Assembly: GCF_900090325.1 (NCBI RefSeq)
Contig: NZ_FMHW01000002.1
Location: 5,643,001 to 5,707,000, forward strand
Direction: 5' to 3'
Length of the DNA: 64,000 nucleotides
Origin: Micromonospora pallida
GTDB taxonomy: Bacteria > Actinomycetota > Actinomycetes > Mycobacteriales > Micromonosporaceae
Part shown: positions 43,136 through 51,446 of the stretch, one piece after another
Numbering within the stretch: position 1 is the stretch's first letter
Layout: every line of letters begins with the position of its first letter
Made by a program: the position numbers and the translations under genes
Notes under the pieces: model-generated
Database searches by the model: none
The model's input: only the letters and a program-made list of their open reading frames with translations
Told to the model about the DNA's origin: nothing

Positions 43136-44347
43136 TCAGGTACGCGCTGCCGGGACACCGGCACCCTCCTCCCGCCGCTGTTGCGGCGGGAGGAGGGACT
43201 TGCGGCGGAAGAGAAGCAGCATCGCCCCGCCGGCCAGCAGCCCCCAGAAGGCGCCACCGATCCCGAGCAGGGTCACCCCGGCAGCGGTGACCACGAAGGT
43301 GACCACCGCCGGCTCCCGGGCGTCCGGCTCGGCGACGGCCGTGGTCAAGGCGGTGGCGAGCGCGCCCACCAGCGCCAGGCCGGCTACCGCCTCGATCAGC
43401 ACTGGGGGCGAGAGCAGCACCAGCGTGGTGGCCACCCCCGCGCCGAGGCCGAGCAGGGCCAGCCCGAGGCCTGCGGTCACCGAGGCGATCCAGCGGCGGT
43501 CCGGGTCCGGGTGGGCGTCCGGGCCGGCGGCAAGCGCGGCGGTGATCGCCGCCAGGTTGACCGCGTGCCCACCGACGGGGGCCGCGGCCACACTGGCCAG
43601 TCCGGTGGCCCGCAACGCGGACCCGAACGGCGGCCGGTAGCCGTACCCGGTGAGCACCGCCATGCCCGGTACGTTCTGCGCGGCCATGGTGACCAGGAAC
43701 AACGGCAGCGCCACTCCGACCAGCGCCGGCAGGCTCCAGGCCGGCGGCGTGGGGTCGAACACCGGCCAGAGCCCGGCGCTCCCGAGCCGGCCGGACGGCG
43801 TGGTCAGCGCGATCGCCACCACCGCGACGGCGAGCGCTCCCGGTATCGCCCAGCGGCGGGCGTACCGGTGCAGCAGCAGCCAGACCAGCACCACCGGTCC
43901 GGCCAACGCGGGCACCTCGACCAACGCCCGGACCGGTGCGGTGCAGAGCGGCAGCAGGACACCGGCCAGCATCGCGCCCGCGATCGGCTTCGGGATCGCC
44001 GCGACCGCGCGACTCAGCGGCGGGAAGAGACCGGCCGCCACGACCAGCAGGCCGGAGAGCACGAACGCGCCGACCGCAGCCGGCCACCCGCCGGCCACCG
44101 GCCCGGTCGCCACCAGCAGCGCCGCGCCCGGCGTGGACCAGGCGACGCTCATCGGCAGCCGGTGCCGCAACCCGAGCCAGACCGCGCTGGCCCCGGAGGC
44201 GACGCAGACCGCGAGCAGTCCCGACGCCGCCTGCGTCTCGGTGGCACCGACCGCCCGCAGCCCGGCCAGGACCACGGTGAACGAGCTGGCGAAGCCGACC
44301 AGGGCGGTCACCACGCCCGCCAGCACGGGTTGCAGTACGCCGGTCAT
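43136..44347 (-). CDS. benE: Benzoate/H+ symporter, BenE family
   Basis: A 403-residue transporter with about 12 membrane segments. VGFASSFTVVLAGLRAVGAT, the PGAALL segment, IPKPIAGAMLAGVLLPLC and the NVPGMAVL / GGHAVNLAAITAAL signatures are BenE hallmarks. ATG 44347 follows GGGGAGGGGGACGG. It is divergent from an XRE-cupin regulator with a perfect palindrome between. No benzoate degradation genes are nearby, so the true substrate may differ. Confidence 0.9.
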   Translation of the reverse strand: MTGVLQPVLAGVVTALVGFASSFTVVLAGLRAVGATETQAASGLLAVCVASGASAVWLGLRHRLPMSVAWSTPGAALLVATGPVAGGWPAAVGAFVLSGLLVVAAGLFPPLSRAVAAIPKPIAGAMLAGVLLPLCTAPVRALVEVPALAGPVVLVWLLLHRYARRWAIPGALAVAVVAIALTTPSGRLGSAGLWPVFDPTPPAWSLPALVGVALPLFLVTMAAQNVPGMAVLTGYGYRPPFGSALRATGLASVAAAPVGGHAVNLAAITAALAAGPDAHPDPDRRWIASVTAGLGLALLGLGAGVATTLVLLSPPVLIEAVAGLALVGALATALTTAVAEPDAREPAVVTFVVTAAGVTLLGIGGAFWGLLAGGAMLLLFRRKSLLPPQQRREEGAGVPAART

Positions 44348-44365
44348 TCCGTCCCCCTCCCCGGG

Positions 44366-44383
44366 CGTTCCGTATACGGAACG
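44366..44383. promoter_or_regulatory. Perfect 18-bp palindrome, likely operator
   Basis: CGTTCCGTATACGGAACG is a perfect palindrome centred between the divergent benE and XRE-cupin starts, about 20 and 10 bp from them. It is the expected place and form for the XRE regulator's binding site. Confidence 0.7.
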
Positions 44384-44391
44384 GAAGTTTG

Positions 44392-44991
44392 ATGCACCAT
44401 AGCGGCATGCCGCCAGCCGCCAGCCCACCGGGCCCCCACCGGCAGCCCGCCGGATCCGATCCCCCCGAGGAGGGCGCCGTCGCCATCGGCCGCCGGGTGC
44501 GACTGCTACGGGAGGAGCGGGGCATCTCGCTCTCCGCCCTGGCCCGGCTGGCAGGGGTCGGCAAGGCCACCCTCTCCGGGCTGGAGAACGGCACCCGCAA
44601 CCCGACCCTGGAGACGCTCTACGCGGTGACCGCGCAGCTCGGCGTACCGCTGGGTGCGGTGCTGGCCGGGCCGGCGAGCGCGCCGTCCGTGCGCGGCGCC
44701 GCGGTGCGGGCCACCCTGCTCGAGGTCTTCACCGAGGCCGGGGCGACCTACGAGCTGTACCGGATGCGGGTCGCCCCGGGGCCGGGCCAGGTGTCCCCCG
44801 CGCACCGACCCGGGGTCACCGAACACGTCACCGTCTTCGCGGGCGTGCTCCGCGCCGGCCCGGTCGACGCGCCGCTGACCGCCGCCGCCGGTGGTCACCT
44901 GCGCTGGACCTCGGACGTCCCGCACTGTTACGTCGCGGTCGGCGACGAGGAGGTCACCGCCAGCCTCCTGCTCCGCTACCCGCGCGACTGA
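44392..44991 (+). CDS. XRE-family regulator with C-terminal cupin domain
   Basis: A 199-residue regulator: a Pro-rich lead, an HTH_3 domain (IGRRVRLLREERGISLSALARLAGVGKATLSGLENGTRNPTLETLY, in the family pattern ISLSALA...KATLSGLE), and a cupin_2 domain near residues 110-190 (VSPAHRPGVTEHVTVFAG). The start is uncertain: ATG 44392 has GGAAG close by, ATG 44407 lacks a Shine-Dalgarno. The layout is that of PuuR/SutR-type repressors that sense a small molecule, here probably the benE substrate. Confidence 0.9.
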   Translation: MHHSGMPPAASPPGPHRQPAGSDPPEEGAVAIGRRVRLLREERGISLSALARLAGVGKATLSGLENGTRNPTLETLYAVTAQLGVPLGAVLAGPASAPSVRGAAVRATLLEVFTEAGATYELYRMRVAPGPGQVSPAHRPGVTEHVTVFAGVLRAGPVDAPLTAAAGGHLRWTSDVPHCYVAVGDEEVTASLLLRYPRD

Positions 44992-45077
44992 CCGGAAACA
45001 GTCGCCGCACACCGATCCACGCCGATCAGCGGCGGTGGGTGGAGACGCGGAGGCGGTCTTCTTGGCACACTTCCCCC

Positions 45078-45797
45078 ATGACGCTGATCCTCCGCTCGGC
45101 CATCCTGAACGATGTCGGCCTGGTCCGGACCAACAACGAGGACTCCGCCCTCGCCGGGGAACGGTTGGTCGCGGTGGCGGACGGGATGGGCGGACTGCCG
45201 GCCGGTGAGGTGGCGAGTGAGATCGTCATCCGGATCCTGGACGAGCTGATACCGCCGGAGACGCCGGACGAGGGGGAGAACGCGCTCCGCGCCGTCGTGC
45301 AGACCGCCAACCAGCGCATCCGGGCCGCCATCGACGCCGATCCGGCGCGGGAGGGCATGGGCACCACGCTGACCGCCGCGCTGCTCGCCGAGGACATCCT
45401 GGTCGTCGCCCAGGTCGGGGACTCCCGGTGCTACCTGCTACGGGAGGGGTCGCTGCACCAGCTCACCAAGGACGACACCTTCGTCCAGGCCCTCGTGGAC
45501 CAGGGGGCGCTCACCCCCGCCGCCGCCCGCCAGCACCCGCAACGCGCCCTGGTCACCCGGGCGGTGCAGGGGGTCGACGCGCCGCCGACGGTCGCCCGGT
45601 ACACGGTCCTGCCCAACGACCGGCTGCTGCTGTGCAGCGACGGGCTCTCCGACTACGTCGACGACGCCACCATCGCGACCACCATCTTCACCTACGGGGA
45701 CCGGCAGCAGTGCACCGAGCAGTTGGTGAAGCTGGCCCACCAGGCCGGCGCGCCGGACAACGTCACGGTCGTGGTCTCCGACGTCACCGAGGTCTGA
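45078..45797 (+). CDS. PP2C-family serine/threonine phosphatase
   Basis: A 239-residue soluble PPM phosphatase. Motifs in order: GLVRTNNEDSA, VAVADGMGGLPAGE, GMGTTLTAAL, VAQVGDSRCYLL, RLLLCSDGLSDYV and DNVTVVVSDV, with the metal-binding aspartates all present. Its length fits a PstP catalytic domain without the membrane tail. No kinase gene is next to it. The 3' end overlaps the convergent VC0807-like gene by 14 bp. Confidence 0.93.
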   Translation: MTLILRSAILNDVGLVRTNNEDSALAGERLVAVADGMGGLPAGEVASEIVIRILDELIPPETPDEGENALRAVVQTANQRIRAAIDADPAREGMGTTLTAALLAEDILVVAQVGDSRCYLLREGSLHQLTKDDTFVQALVDQGALTPAAARQHPQRALVTRAVQGVDAPPTVARYTVLPNDRLLLCSDGLSDYVDDATIATTIFTYGDRQQCTEQLVKLAHQAGAPDNVTVVVSDVTEV

Positions 45798-46611
45798 ACG
45801 GACCGCCCACGCCCAGCATCCGGTAGAGGCCGGCGCGTACGTGGTAGGCGTTGACCAGGGCCAACAGGACGGGCGAGAGGGTCAGGTTCGTCGCGGTGGT
45901 GACGGCGGGAAGCACGTCGAGCGGCACGGTCCAGGCCAACGTCGCGCGGAGCGTCGCGTCGAGGATCTGGACCGTCCCGACGAGCACGGTGGTCACCCGC
46001 CAGATCCGGCGGAACGCCGGCTCCCGCGTCCACAGGTCGTCCCAGTCGGCCCAGGGGACGAACCGGGCGAGCAGCGGCCGGGTGAGACGAAGCGCGGCCG
46101 GGCGCGGGCCACGCGCGGTGGTCAGGAACCAGATCCCGACCCCGCCGGTGACCAGGCCGCTGCGGGCGAAGACGAGCCGCGGATCGGCGGCGGCCAGGGT
46201 CAGGGCCGCACCGAGCGCGGTGGTGGCCAGCCCCGCGACCGCGAACTTGTCCACGGACCGACCGGTGACCAGGCCGTACGCGGTCCAGAGCGCCGCCGGG
46301 GTGTTGCTCAGCACGACCGCCGGGGCAGGTGCCACGCCGAACCGGCGGAGCAGGTAGTACAGGAGCAACGGGCCGAGCAGGCCGACGAGCGCCCGGCGCA
46401 GCGACCGCCAGGAGATGCCACGCAGCGCCGCCGACGCCCAGGAACGCCCCACTGACGCCCGACGGTCCATCGAGGCCGGGCGGTCCACCGACGGCGGGTG
46501 CTCCGCCAACGCCGGGCCCTCGACCGACGCCGGACGGTCCAGGGCCGGGCCATCGACCGGCGGCGGACGGTCCACCGGCGGCGGGTGTTCCGCCGCGCCG
46601 GCCATCGTCAC
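45784..46611 (-). CDS. VC0807-family membrane protein
   Basis: A 275-residue protein with five or six membrane segments after a 55-residue Pro/Asp/Arg-rich lead made of PPPVDRP-like repeats (tandem DNA repeats at about 46470-46600). VVLSNTPAALWTAYGLVTGRSVDKFA and FLTTARGPRPAALRLTRPLLARFVP are typical of the VC0807/DUF3159-like integral membrane group. GTG 46611 overlaps the TetR stop (GTGA), so it is probably the target of that regulator. Function unknown. Confidence 0.78.
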   Translation of the reverse strand: MTMAGAAEHPPPVDRPPPVDGPALDRPASVEGPALAEHPPSVDRPASMDRRASVGRSWASAALRGISWRSLRRALVGLLGPLLLYYLLRRFGVAPAPAVVLSNTPAALWTAYGLVTGRSVDKFAVAGLATTALGAALTLAAADPRLVFARSGLVTGGVGIWFLTTARGPRPAALRLTRPLLARFVPWADWDDLWTREPAFRRIWRVTTVLVGTVQILDATLRATLAWTVPLDVLPAVTTATNLTLSPVLLALVNAYHVRAGLYRMLGVGGPFRPR

Positions 46612-47333
46612 GGCTCCCGCCGCGTGCCGAGGTCGAACAGGACGGTCAGTTCACGGGCGCAGCGGGCCAGGTCCAGCCCCGGGTCGGTGACCAGCGCGAA
46701 GGGGAGCATGTCGACCGAGCGTTGGACGGCCATCGCCATCACCCGGACGTCGAAGTCGCGGAAGTCGCCCCGCCGCTGCCCCTCGGTCAGGATCCGCTCC
46801 AGGAAGCCGATGGCCCGCCCGTCGGCCCCCTGCCCATCGGCCGCGTAACCATCAGCCGCCTGTCCGTCGGCCCCCTGCGCGGCGGCCCCTTGCCCGTCGG
46901 CCGCCTGGCCGGAGTCGGGAGTACTGGGGGCGCCACCGCTCTCGGGAGTCGGGGCGGTGGCGTCGCCCGCCGCGTTGAGGAAGATCTCCAGCAGGGCGCG
47001 CATCGGGGCCCGGTTGCGGTCGAGGTACTCGACCATGCCCTCGATGTAGGCGCGGAGCATCCGGGGCGGGTCGGGCTGGGCGGCCACCCGCTCGGTCAGG
47101 TACGCCCCGACGCCACCGTGGATCTCGGTGAGCACCTCGGTCATCAACTCGGCCTTGCCGGCGAAGTGGTACGAGATCATCCCTGTGCTGCTCAGCCCGG
47201 CCCGCCGGGCGATCTCGGCGAAGGAGGCACGGCGGTAGCCCAGTTCGGCGATGGTCTCGATGGTCGCGGCGATGATCTGCGTCCGCCTGGCCTGCTCGGT
47301 CACCGATCGAGCGGCACCGCTCTTTGCTCGCAT
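46608..47333 (-). CDS. TetR-family transcriptional regulator with low-complexity insert
   Basis: A 241-residue regulator. The HTH is in IAELGYRRASFAEIARRAGLSSTGMISYHFAGKAELM. The ligand domain is interrupted by about 45 residues rich in Gly/Ala/Asp/Gln (QAADGQGAAAQGADGQAADG) encoded by imperfect tandem repeats at about 46815-46930. ATG 47333 lies inside an inverted repeat that is probably its own operator. It is co-translated with the membrane protein gene downstream. Confidence 0.9.
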   Translation of the reverse strand: MRAKSGAARSVTEQARRTQIIAATIETIAELGYRRASFAEIARRAGLSSTGMISYHFAGKAELMTEVLTEIHGGVGAYLTERVAAQPDPPRMLRAYIEGMVEYLDRNRAPMRALLEIFLNAAGDATAPTPESGGAPSTPDSGQAADGQGAAAQGADGQAADGYAADGQGADGRAIGFLERILTEGQRRGDFRDFDVRVMAMAVQRSVDMLPFALVTDPGLDLARCARELTVLFDLGTRREP

Positions 47334-47340
47334 GAGCAAA
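47323..47340. promoter_or_regulatory. Inverted repeat over the TetR start codon
   Basis: TTTGCTC-GCAT-GAGCAAA, perfect 7-bp arms, contains the ATG start codon (47333-47331) of the TetR gene. This fits an autoregulatory site. Confidence 0.6.
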
Positions 47341-47439
47341 AATTAGCACGACCAAGCAAGCTCGGCCGGTCAGCCCCGCTCCCGCCCGACGGGGCGAATC
47401 CAGGTTGCGGGGCTCCGGCAGCGGGGTTGGGATGGACGG

Positions 47440-48639
47440 ATGAGCATCCGTCGCCTCGACCCCGAGGAACGCCTGACCACCAGTTTTCCGATCCAGGCGT
47501 ATTCCTTCGACGAGACGCCCCGCCCAGCGGGGGACGCCGAGTCGATGCGGGACTGGCTGCCGCACCAGGAGGGCAACCGGACCCTCGTCGCCGAGGCCGA
47601 CGGCACCACCCTGGCCTGCGTCTCCGGTATCCCGATGCGGCAGAACCTGCGCGGCGCGGTGCTGCCGATGGTCGGCGTCGCCGGGATCGCCAGCCACCCG
47701 CTCGCCCGTCGCCAGGGGCACGTACGGGACCTGATGCACCGACTGCTCGACGAGATGCGCGACGAGGGGCACCTGCTCTCCGCGCTCTACCCGTTCCGGC
47801 CCTCCTTCTACGAGCGGTTCGGCTACACCGGCCTCCCCGCGCCGCGTACCGCCACCTTCCCGCCGGGCGACCTGGCCGCGCTGCTGCGGGCGGACCTGCC
47901 CGGCGAGCTGGTCTGGCAGCGGACCGGCACCGGGTACGACGAGTACTCGGCCTTCCTCGAACGCCGCCTGCGCGAGCGGCACGGCTTCGCCATGCTCCCC
48001 GAGTACCGCCAGGTCCGGGTACGCGAGGACGACAACCGCTGGCTGGTGACCGCGCGGGTCGACGGGGTCACCGAGGGCCTGCTCACGTACCGGATCGACG
48101 GGTACGGCGGCACCCTGCACGGCGACGACCTGGTCACCGCCAGCCCACTCGGCCGCGCGCTGCTGTTGCAGTTCCTCGCCCGGCACGTCGACCAGGTGGA
48201 CCGGGTCAGCGTGGTGGTCGCCCCGGACGACCTGCCCGAACTCTGGGCCACCGACCTGGGGGTGGTCTGCGAGACCCGGGTGACCCGGCCGGACGAGTGC
48301 CTTCCGATGGCCCGGGTGCTCTCGATGGAGGCGCTGGCCGGGCTGCCCGCCGACGTCGGGTGCTGCCGGGTCGAACTGACCGGCGACCGGTGGCTGGCCG
48401 GGACGTACCTGCTGGACGGGACGACCGGGCAGTTGGAGATCCGGTCCGGCGCGTCGGTCGGCGCGGTCGACCCGCCCACCGCCACGCTCACCGCTGCCGG
48501 GCTCTCCGCCCTGGTGTACGGGGCACTCGACCCGGCCGAGGTGGTGGTACGCGGGCTCGGCGACATGCCGGTCGACGCGATGCTGGAGCTACGCCGCCTC
48601 TTCCCGCGCGAACTGCCGTACCTGCACGCCCGGTTCTGA
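47440..48639 (+). CDS. Eis-like GNAT N-acetyltransferase
   Basis: A 399-residue two-GNAT-plus-SCP2-like protein of the Eis family. The acetyl-CoA loop is in VAGIASHPLARRQGHVRDLMHRLL (RRQGH), followed by ALYPFRPSFYERFGYTG, a hallmark of Eis-like enzymes; a second degenerate GNAT domain and the C-terminal sterol-carrier-like domain (LSALVYGALDPAEVV) complete it. Eis proteins acetylate aminoglycosides and peptides at several amines; the substrate here is not known. The stop codon region is duplicated just downstream. Confidence 0.9.
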   Translation: MSIRRLDPEERLTTSFPIQAYSFDETPRPAGDAESMRDWLPHQEGNRTLVAEADGTTLACVSGIPMRQNLRGAVLPMVGVAGIASHPLARRQGHVRDLMHRLLDEMRDEGHLLSALYPFRPSFYERFGYTGLPAPRTATFPPGDLAALLRADLPGELVWQRTGTGYDEYSAFLERRLRERHGFAMLPEYRQVRVREDDNRWLVTARVDGVTEGLLTYRIDGYGGTLHGDDLVTASPLGRALLLQFLARHVDQVDRVSVVVAPDDLPELWATDLGVVCETRVTRPDECLPMARVLSMEALAGLPADVGCCRVELTGDRWLAGTYLLDGTTGQLEIRSGASVGAVDPPTATLTAAGLSALVYGALDPAEVVVRGLGDMPVDAMLELRRLFPRELPYLHARF

Positions 48640-48695
48640 TCCGGGTTTCGTCGCCTGGCCGAAGGTTTCTGATCCGGGTTTCGCCGCCTGGCCGA
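48634..48695. repeat. 33-bp tandem duplication of a gene 3' end
   Basis: TTCTGATCCGGGTTTCG-(T/C)-CGCCTGGCCGA occurs at 48634-48662 and 48667-48695 with one mismatch. The first copy includes the TGA stop of the GNAT gene. Confidence 0.85.
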
Positions 48696-48703
48696 CGGGG
48701 CAG

Positions 48704-49462
48704 GTGGCACGGGTGCCGGAATGGTCGCAGGCAGGTGGCTGGGGACTCCTGGCCGGATCGGCGCTGCTGCTGGGCGCGCTGGCCGGCTGGTACCTGCCCG
48801 TCCCGCAGCGGGTGATCGCGTCGATCATGGCGTTCGGGGCCGGGGTGCTCCTCTCGGCGGTCTCCTTCGACCTGATCGAGGACGCCCACGAGCAGGGCGG
48901 CATCGTGCCCACCGCGCTGGGCGCGGCCGCCGGCGCGGTCGCGTACACGCTGGCCAACCTGGCGCTGGCCCGGCGGGGTGCCCGGCACCGGAAACGCTCC
49001 GGCCAACGGCAGCCCACCGAGCGGGAGCGGCCCGGTTCCGGGTCCGCGATAGCGGTCGGCGCGCTGTTGGACGGCATACCCGAGTCGGTGGTGATCGGGG
49101 CGAGCCTGCTCAGCGGCGGGCCGGTCAGCCTCGTCACGGTGGTCGCGGTCTTCCTCAGCAACGTCCCCGAAGGGCTCTCCAGCGCGGCCGGCATGCGCCG
49201 CGCCGGTCGTCCCCGGCGCTACGTCTTCCTGCTCTGGACCGCGATCGCGCTGGTCAGCGGGATCGCCGCAGTGGCCGGTTACACGCTGCTCGGCGGTGCG
49301 CCGCCCGCCGTACTGGCGGCGACCACCGCGCTCGCCGCCGGAGCGATCCTCGCGATGATCACCGACACCATGGTCCCCGAGGCGTTCGAGGACGCGCACC
49401 TGCTGGTCGGGCTGGTCACCGTCGCCGGTTTCCTCACCGCCTTCGCCCTCTCCCACACCTGA
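48704..49462 (+). CDS. ZIP-family metal transporter
   Basis: A 252-residue membrane protein with about seven or eight segments. FGAGVLLSAVSFDLIEDAHEQGG, GALLDGIPESVVIGASL and VFLSNVPEGLSSAAGM are the ZIP helices, although the usual histidine of HN(I/L)PEG is replaced (LDGIPES). A short basic loop RRGARHRKRSGQRQP lies between segments 3 and 4. It probably moves Zn2+ or another divalent metal. The start is GTG 48704, nine bases after the tandem duplication. Confidence 0.85.
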   Translation: MARVPEWSQAGGWGLLAGSALLLGALAGWYLPVPQRVIASIMAFGAGVLLSAVSFDLIEDAHEQGGIVPTALGAAAGAVAYTLANLALARRGARHRKRSGQRQPTERERPGSGSAIAVGALLDGIPESVVIGASLLSGGPVSLVTVVAVFLSNVPEGLSSAAGMRRAGRPRRYVFLLWTAIALVSGIAAVAGYTLLGGAPPAVLAATTALAAGAILAMITDTMVPEAFEDAHLLVGLVTVAGFLTAFALSHT

Positions 49463-49529
49463 GCGGCGTCCCCGGCCGGTCTGCTTGCCGCCCCAGCCCG
49501 CCGATCACCAGTCGGTTGCTCGTGGCCGA

Positions 49530-49589
49530 GGTGGTAGCAGGGGACCCCTGTTACCTGTTTCTGTCGTGCAGGGGTCCCCTGCTACCACC
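49530..49589. repeat. 60-bp palindromic repeat, copy B, intergenic
   Basis: Two perfect 21-bp arms, the left beginning GGTGGTAGCAGGGG and the right ending CTGCTACCACC, flank an 18-nt loop. It lies between the convergent ZIP and epimerase genes and can act as a terminator. Copy A is inside ccdA. Confidence 0.92.
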
Positions 49590-49600
49590 CAAGGCGCCGG

Positions 49601-50683
49601 TCAGTACGGGTTGCCCTGTCCGGCCGGGCGGCCCACCAGCAGCCCACCGGGGCGACCAGCGAGATCGTTGCGGCGGGACATCGGCGGACTGTCGGTGTGT
49701 CCGCCAGCAGCCATCCCGGCGAAGAGTTCCCGCAGCGCGGTCACCGCGTCCCGCGCCGGCCGCCACCCCAGCTCCGCCTCGGCTCGCTCGCTGGACATCA
49801 GCGGGACGTCCAGGGCGAGCCGCACCCAACCCGGGTCGACCGGTTGCAATCGGGCCCGCCAGGTCAGCGCCGCCGCCATCTGGAGCACCGGGGCGGCCAC
49901 CGGCACTGTCCAGCCGTGGAAGTGCCGGGCCACCAGCTCCGGGGTGAGCACCGGGTCGGCCGCCACGTTGAACGCGCCGCGCGCGTCGGAGAGAACCGCT
50001 CGGGCGTACGCGTCCGCGACGTCGTCGGCGTGCACCGCCTGCATGCGCAGCCGACGGTGGGTGGGCACCAGCGGCAGCCGGCCGTACCGGAGCAGCCGGA
50101 CCGGCACGAACGGCCCGAGGAAGTACCGGGTGATCTCGGTGGCCGCGTCCCGCTGGAAGACCAGCCCCGGCCGGAGCCGGACGATCCGCAGCTCCGGGTG
50201 CTCCCGCTCGACCTGGTCGAGCAACGCCTCCACCTGCGCCTTGTCCTGCCCGTACGACGAACCGGGCACCCCGGTGGCCGGCCAACGCTCGCTGACCGGG
50301 TGGTCCTTCGGGCCGGGCGCGTACGTGCCGACCGACGAGGCGTAAACCAGGGCCGGCACCTTCGCCCGGAGCAGCGCGTCGACCACTGTACGGCTGCCGC
50401 CGACATTGGTCTTGTGCAGTCGCCGCTGGTCGTGGCTGGGCTGGATCTGCCACGCCAGGTGCACCACCGCGTCGGCGCCGGCGAAGATCCCGACGAGCTG
50501 GTCGACGGCACCCGGTTCGGCGATGTCGCAGGAGTGCCACTCGACCGCGTCGTACGGCGCTCCCGCCGACGGTTCGGGCAGGCGACGCGCCACCCCGACC
50601 AACTCCAGCCCCGACTCCCGACGCAACCGGCGCAACAGGGCGGTTCCGACGTTCCCGCTGGCCCCCACCACCACGATCCGCAT
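49601..50683 (-). CDS. NAD-dependent epimerase/dehydratase family protein
   Basis: A 360-residue extended SDR. MRIVVVGASGNVGTALLRRL is the NAD(P)-binding GxxGxxG start, and the active-site tyrosine and lysine are in SSYGQDKAQVEALL. LVYASSVGTYAPGPKD supplies the catalytic serine region. ATG 50683 is chosen as it opens the Rossmann strand directly. The C-terminal 40 residues are Gly/Arg/Pro-rich (SRRNDLAGRPGGLLVG). Substrate unknown, possibly a nucleotide sugar. Confidence 0.9.
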   Translation of the reverse strand: MRIVVVGASGNVGTALLRRLRRESGLELVGVARRLPEPSAGAPYDAVEWHSCDIAEPGAVDQLVGIFAGADAVVHLAWQIQPSHDQRRLHKTNVGGSRTVVDALLRAKVPALVYASSVGTYAPGPKDHPVSERWPATGVPGSSYGQDKAQVEALLDQVEREHPELRIVRLRPGLVFQRDAATEITRYFLGPFVPVRLLRYGRLPLVPTHRRLRMQAVHADDVADAYARAVLSDARGAFNVAADPVLTPELVARHFHGWTVPVAAPVLQMAAALTWRARLQPVDPGWVRLALDVPLMSSERAEAELGWRPARDAVTALRELFAGMAAGGHTDSPPMSRRNDLAGRPGGLLVGRPAGQGNPY

Positions 50684-50801
50684 GCCGGCCCCGTACCCGC
50701 TATACCCCACTCCAACCGTGCCCGACGCCGCTCCGGCCGCTGCCCGACGGCGCTCCGGCCGGTGCCCGCGGTCCGCAGGGTTCCGGGTCGCGGGGCAGCG
50801 C

Positions 50802-51104
50802 TCAGGGACGCGGGTTCTGGCGCTCCCAGCTCTGGCGGTGGCGGCCGCCACGACCGCCGGCGGCGGCCAGGCAGCGCGGACAGACCCGCCCGACCGGGTC
50901 GGCTGCGGTGAGCTGGTCGATCGCCGAGTAGTCGAAGGACACGTGCGGAAAACGACGCAACCGGGTACGGCTCAACGGCAGCCCGCAGAGAGTCTGGTTC
51001 TGCCCCGGCAGCCAGGCGTGCACCTCGCCGCCCGGCTGGCGTACGCCGTCGGCGTCGACCACCTCGCTGGACGCGGCCACAGCCGGGGTCCTGGTCAGTC
51101 TCAT
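50802..51104 (-). CDS. Hypothetical protein with a CxxC-type site
   Basis: A 100-residue ORF from ATG 51104 (MRLTRTPAVAASSEVVDADGV). It has GEVHAWLPGQNQTLCGLPL in the middle and GRVCPRCLAAAGGRGG near the end; the three cysteines and the histidine could form a small metal site. It resembles short uncharacterised actinobacterial proteins with HxW...TLCGxPL and CPxC. Orientation is the same as the epimerase gene, 118 bp apart. Confidence 0.65.
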   Translation of the reverse strand: MRLTRTPAVAASSEVVDADGVRQPGGEVHAWLPGQNQTLCGLPLSRTRLRRFPHVSFDYSAIDQLTAADPVGRVCPRCLAAAGGRGGRHRQSWERQNPRP

Positions 51105-51209
51105 GCTGCCCACGGTTCCCGGTTTGCCGGCCGAGCATGCCGGCCGCCCCTGCCGGACGTCCATCGACACCCCGTGGAAAGCGACGAGCGATCAACACGC
51201 GTCGTCCGG

Positions 51210-51215
51210 TAGCCT
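51210..51215 (+). promoter_or_regulatory. Likely -10 box of the tRNA-Lys gene
   Basis: TAGCCT (TAnnnT) ends eight bases before the mature tRNA 5' end. No convincing -35 was found. Confidence 0.45.
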
Positions 51216-51223
51216 GGGCGCGC

Positions 51224-51295
51224 GGGCCGCTAGCTCAATGGCAGAGCTGTGGACTTTTAATCCATAGGTTCAGGGTTCGAGTCCCTGGCGGCCCA
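51224..51295 (+). tRNA. tRNA-Lys (anticodon TTT)
   Basis: The 72-nt gene folds with acceptor arms GGGCCGC and GCGGCCC, D-arm GCTC/GAGC, anticodon stem GTGGA/TCCAT around the loop CTTTTAA (anticodon TTT), and T-arm CAGGG/CCCTG around TTCGAGT. The discriminator is A and CCA is not encoded. The 3' half from the T-loop is the region imperfectly repeated at 52421-52445. Confidence 0.97.
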
Positions 51296-51446
51296 CTCTT
51301 CCGCAGGTCAGCGCCCCTTGGCGAGGCCGCTTGAGCCGCGCTCCCGGCTCGTACGGCAGTACCCGTGGGTATGCCGCCAGGTCGGCCAGGGGTGAGACGC
51401 AGAACCACCTGAGGTACAACTCCCTGTACTTGTCCTGGAGGTGGTA

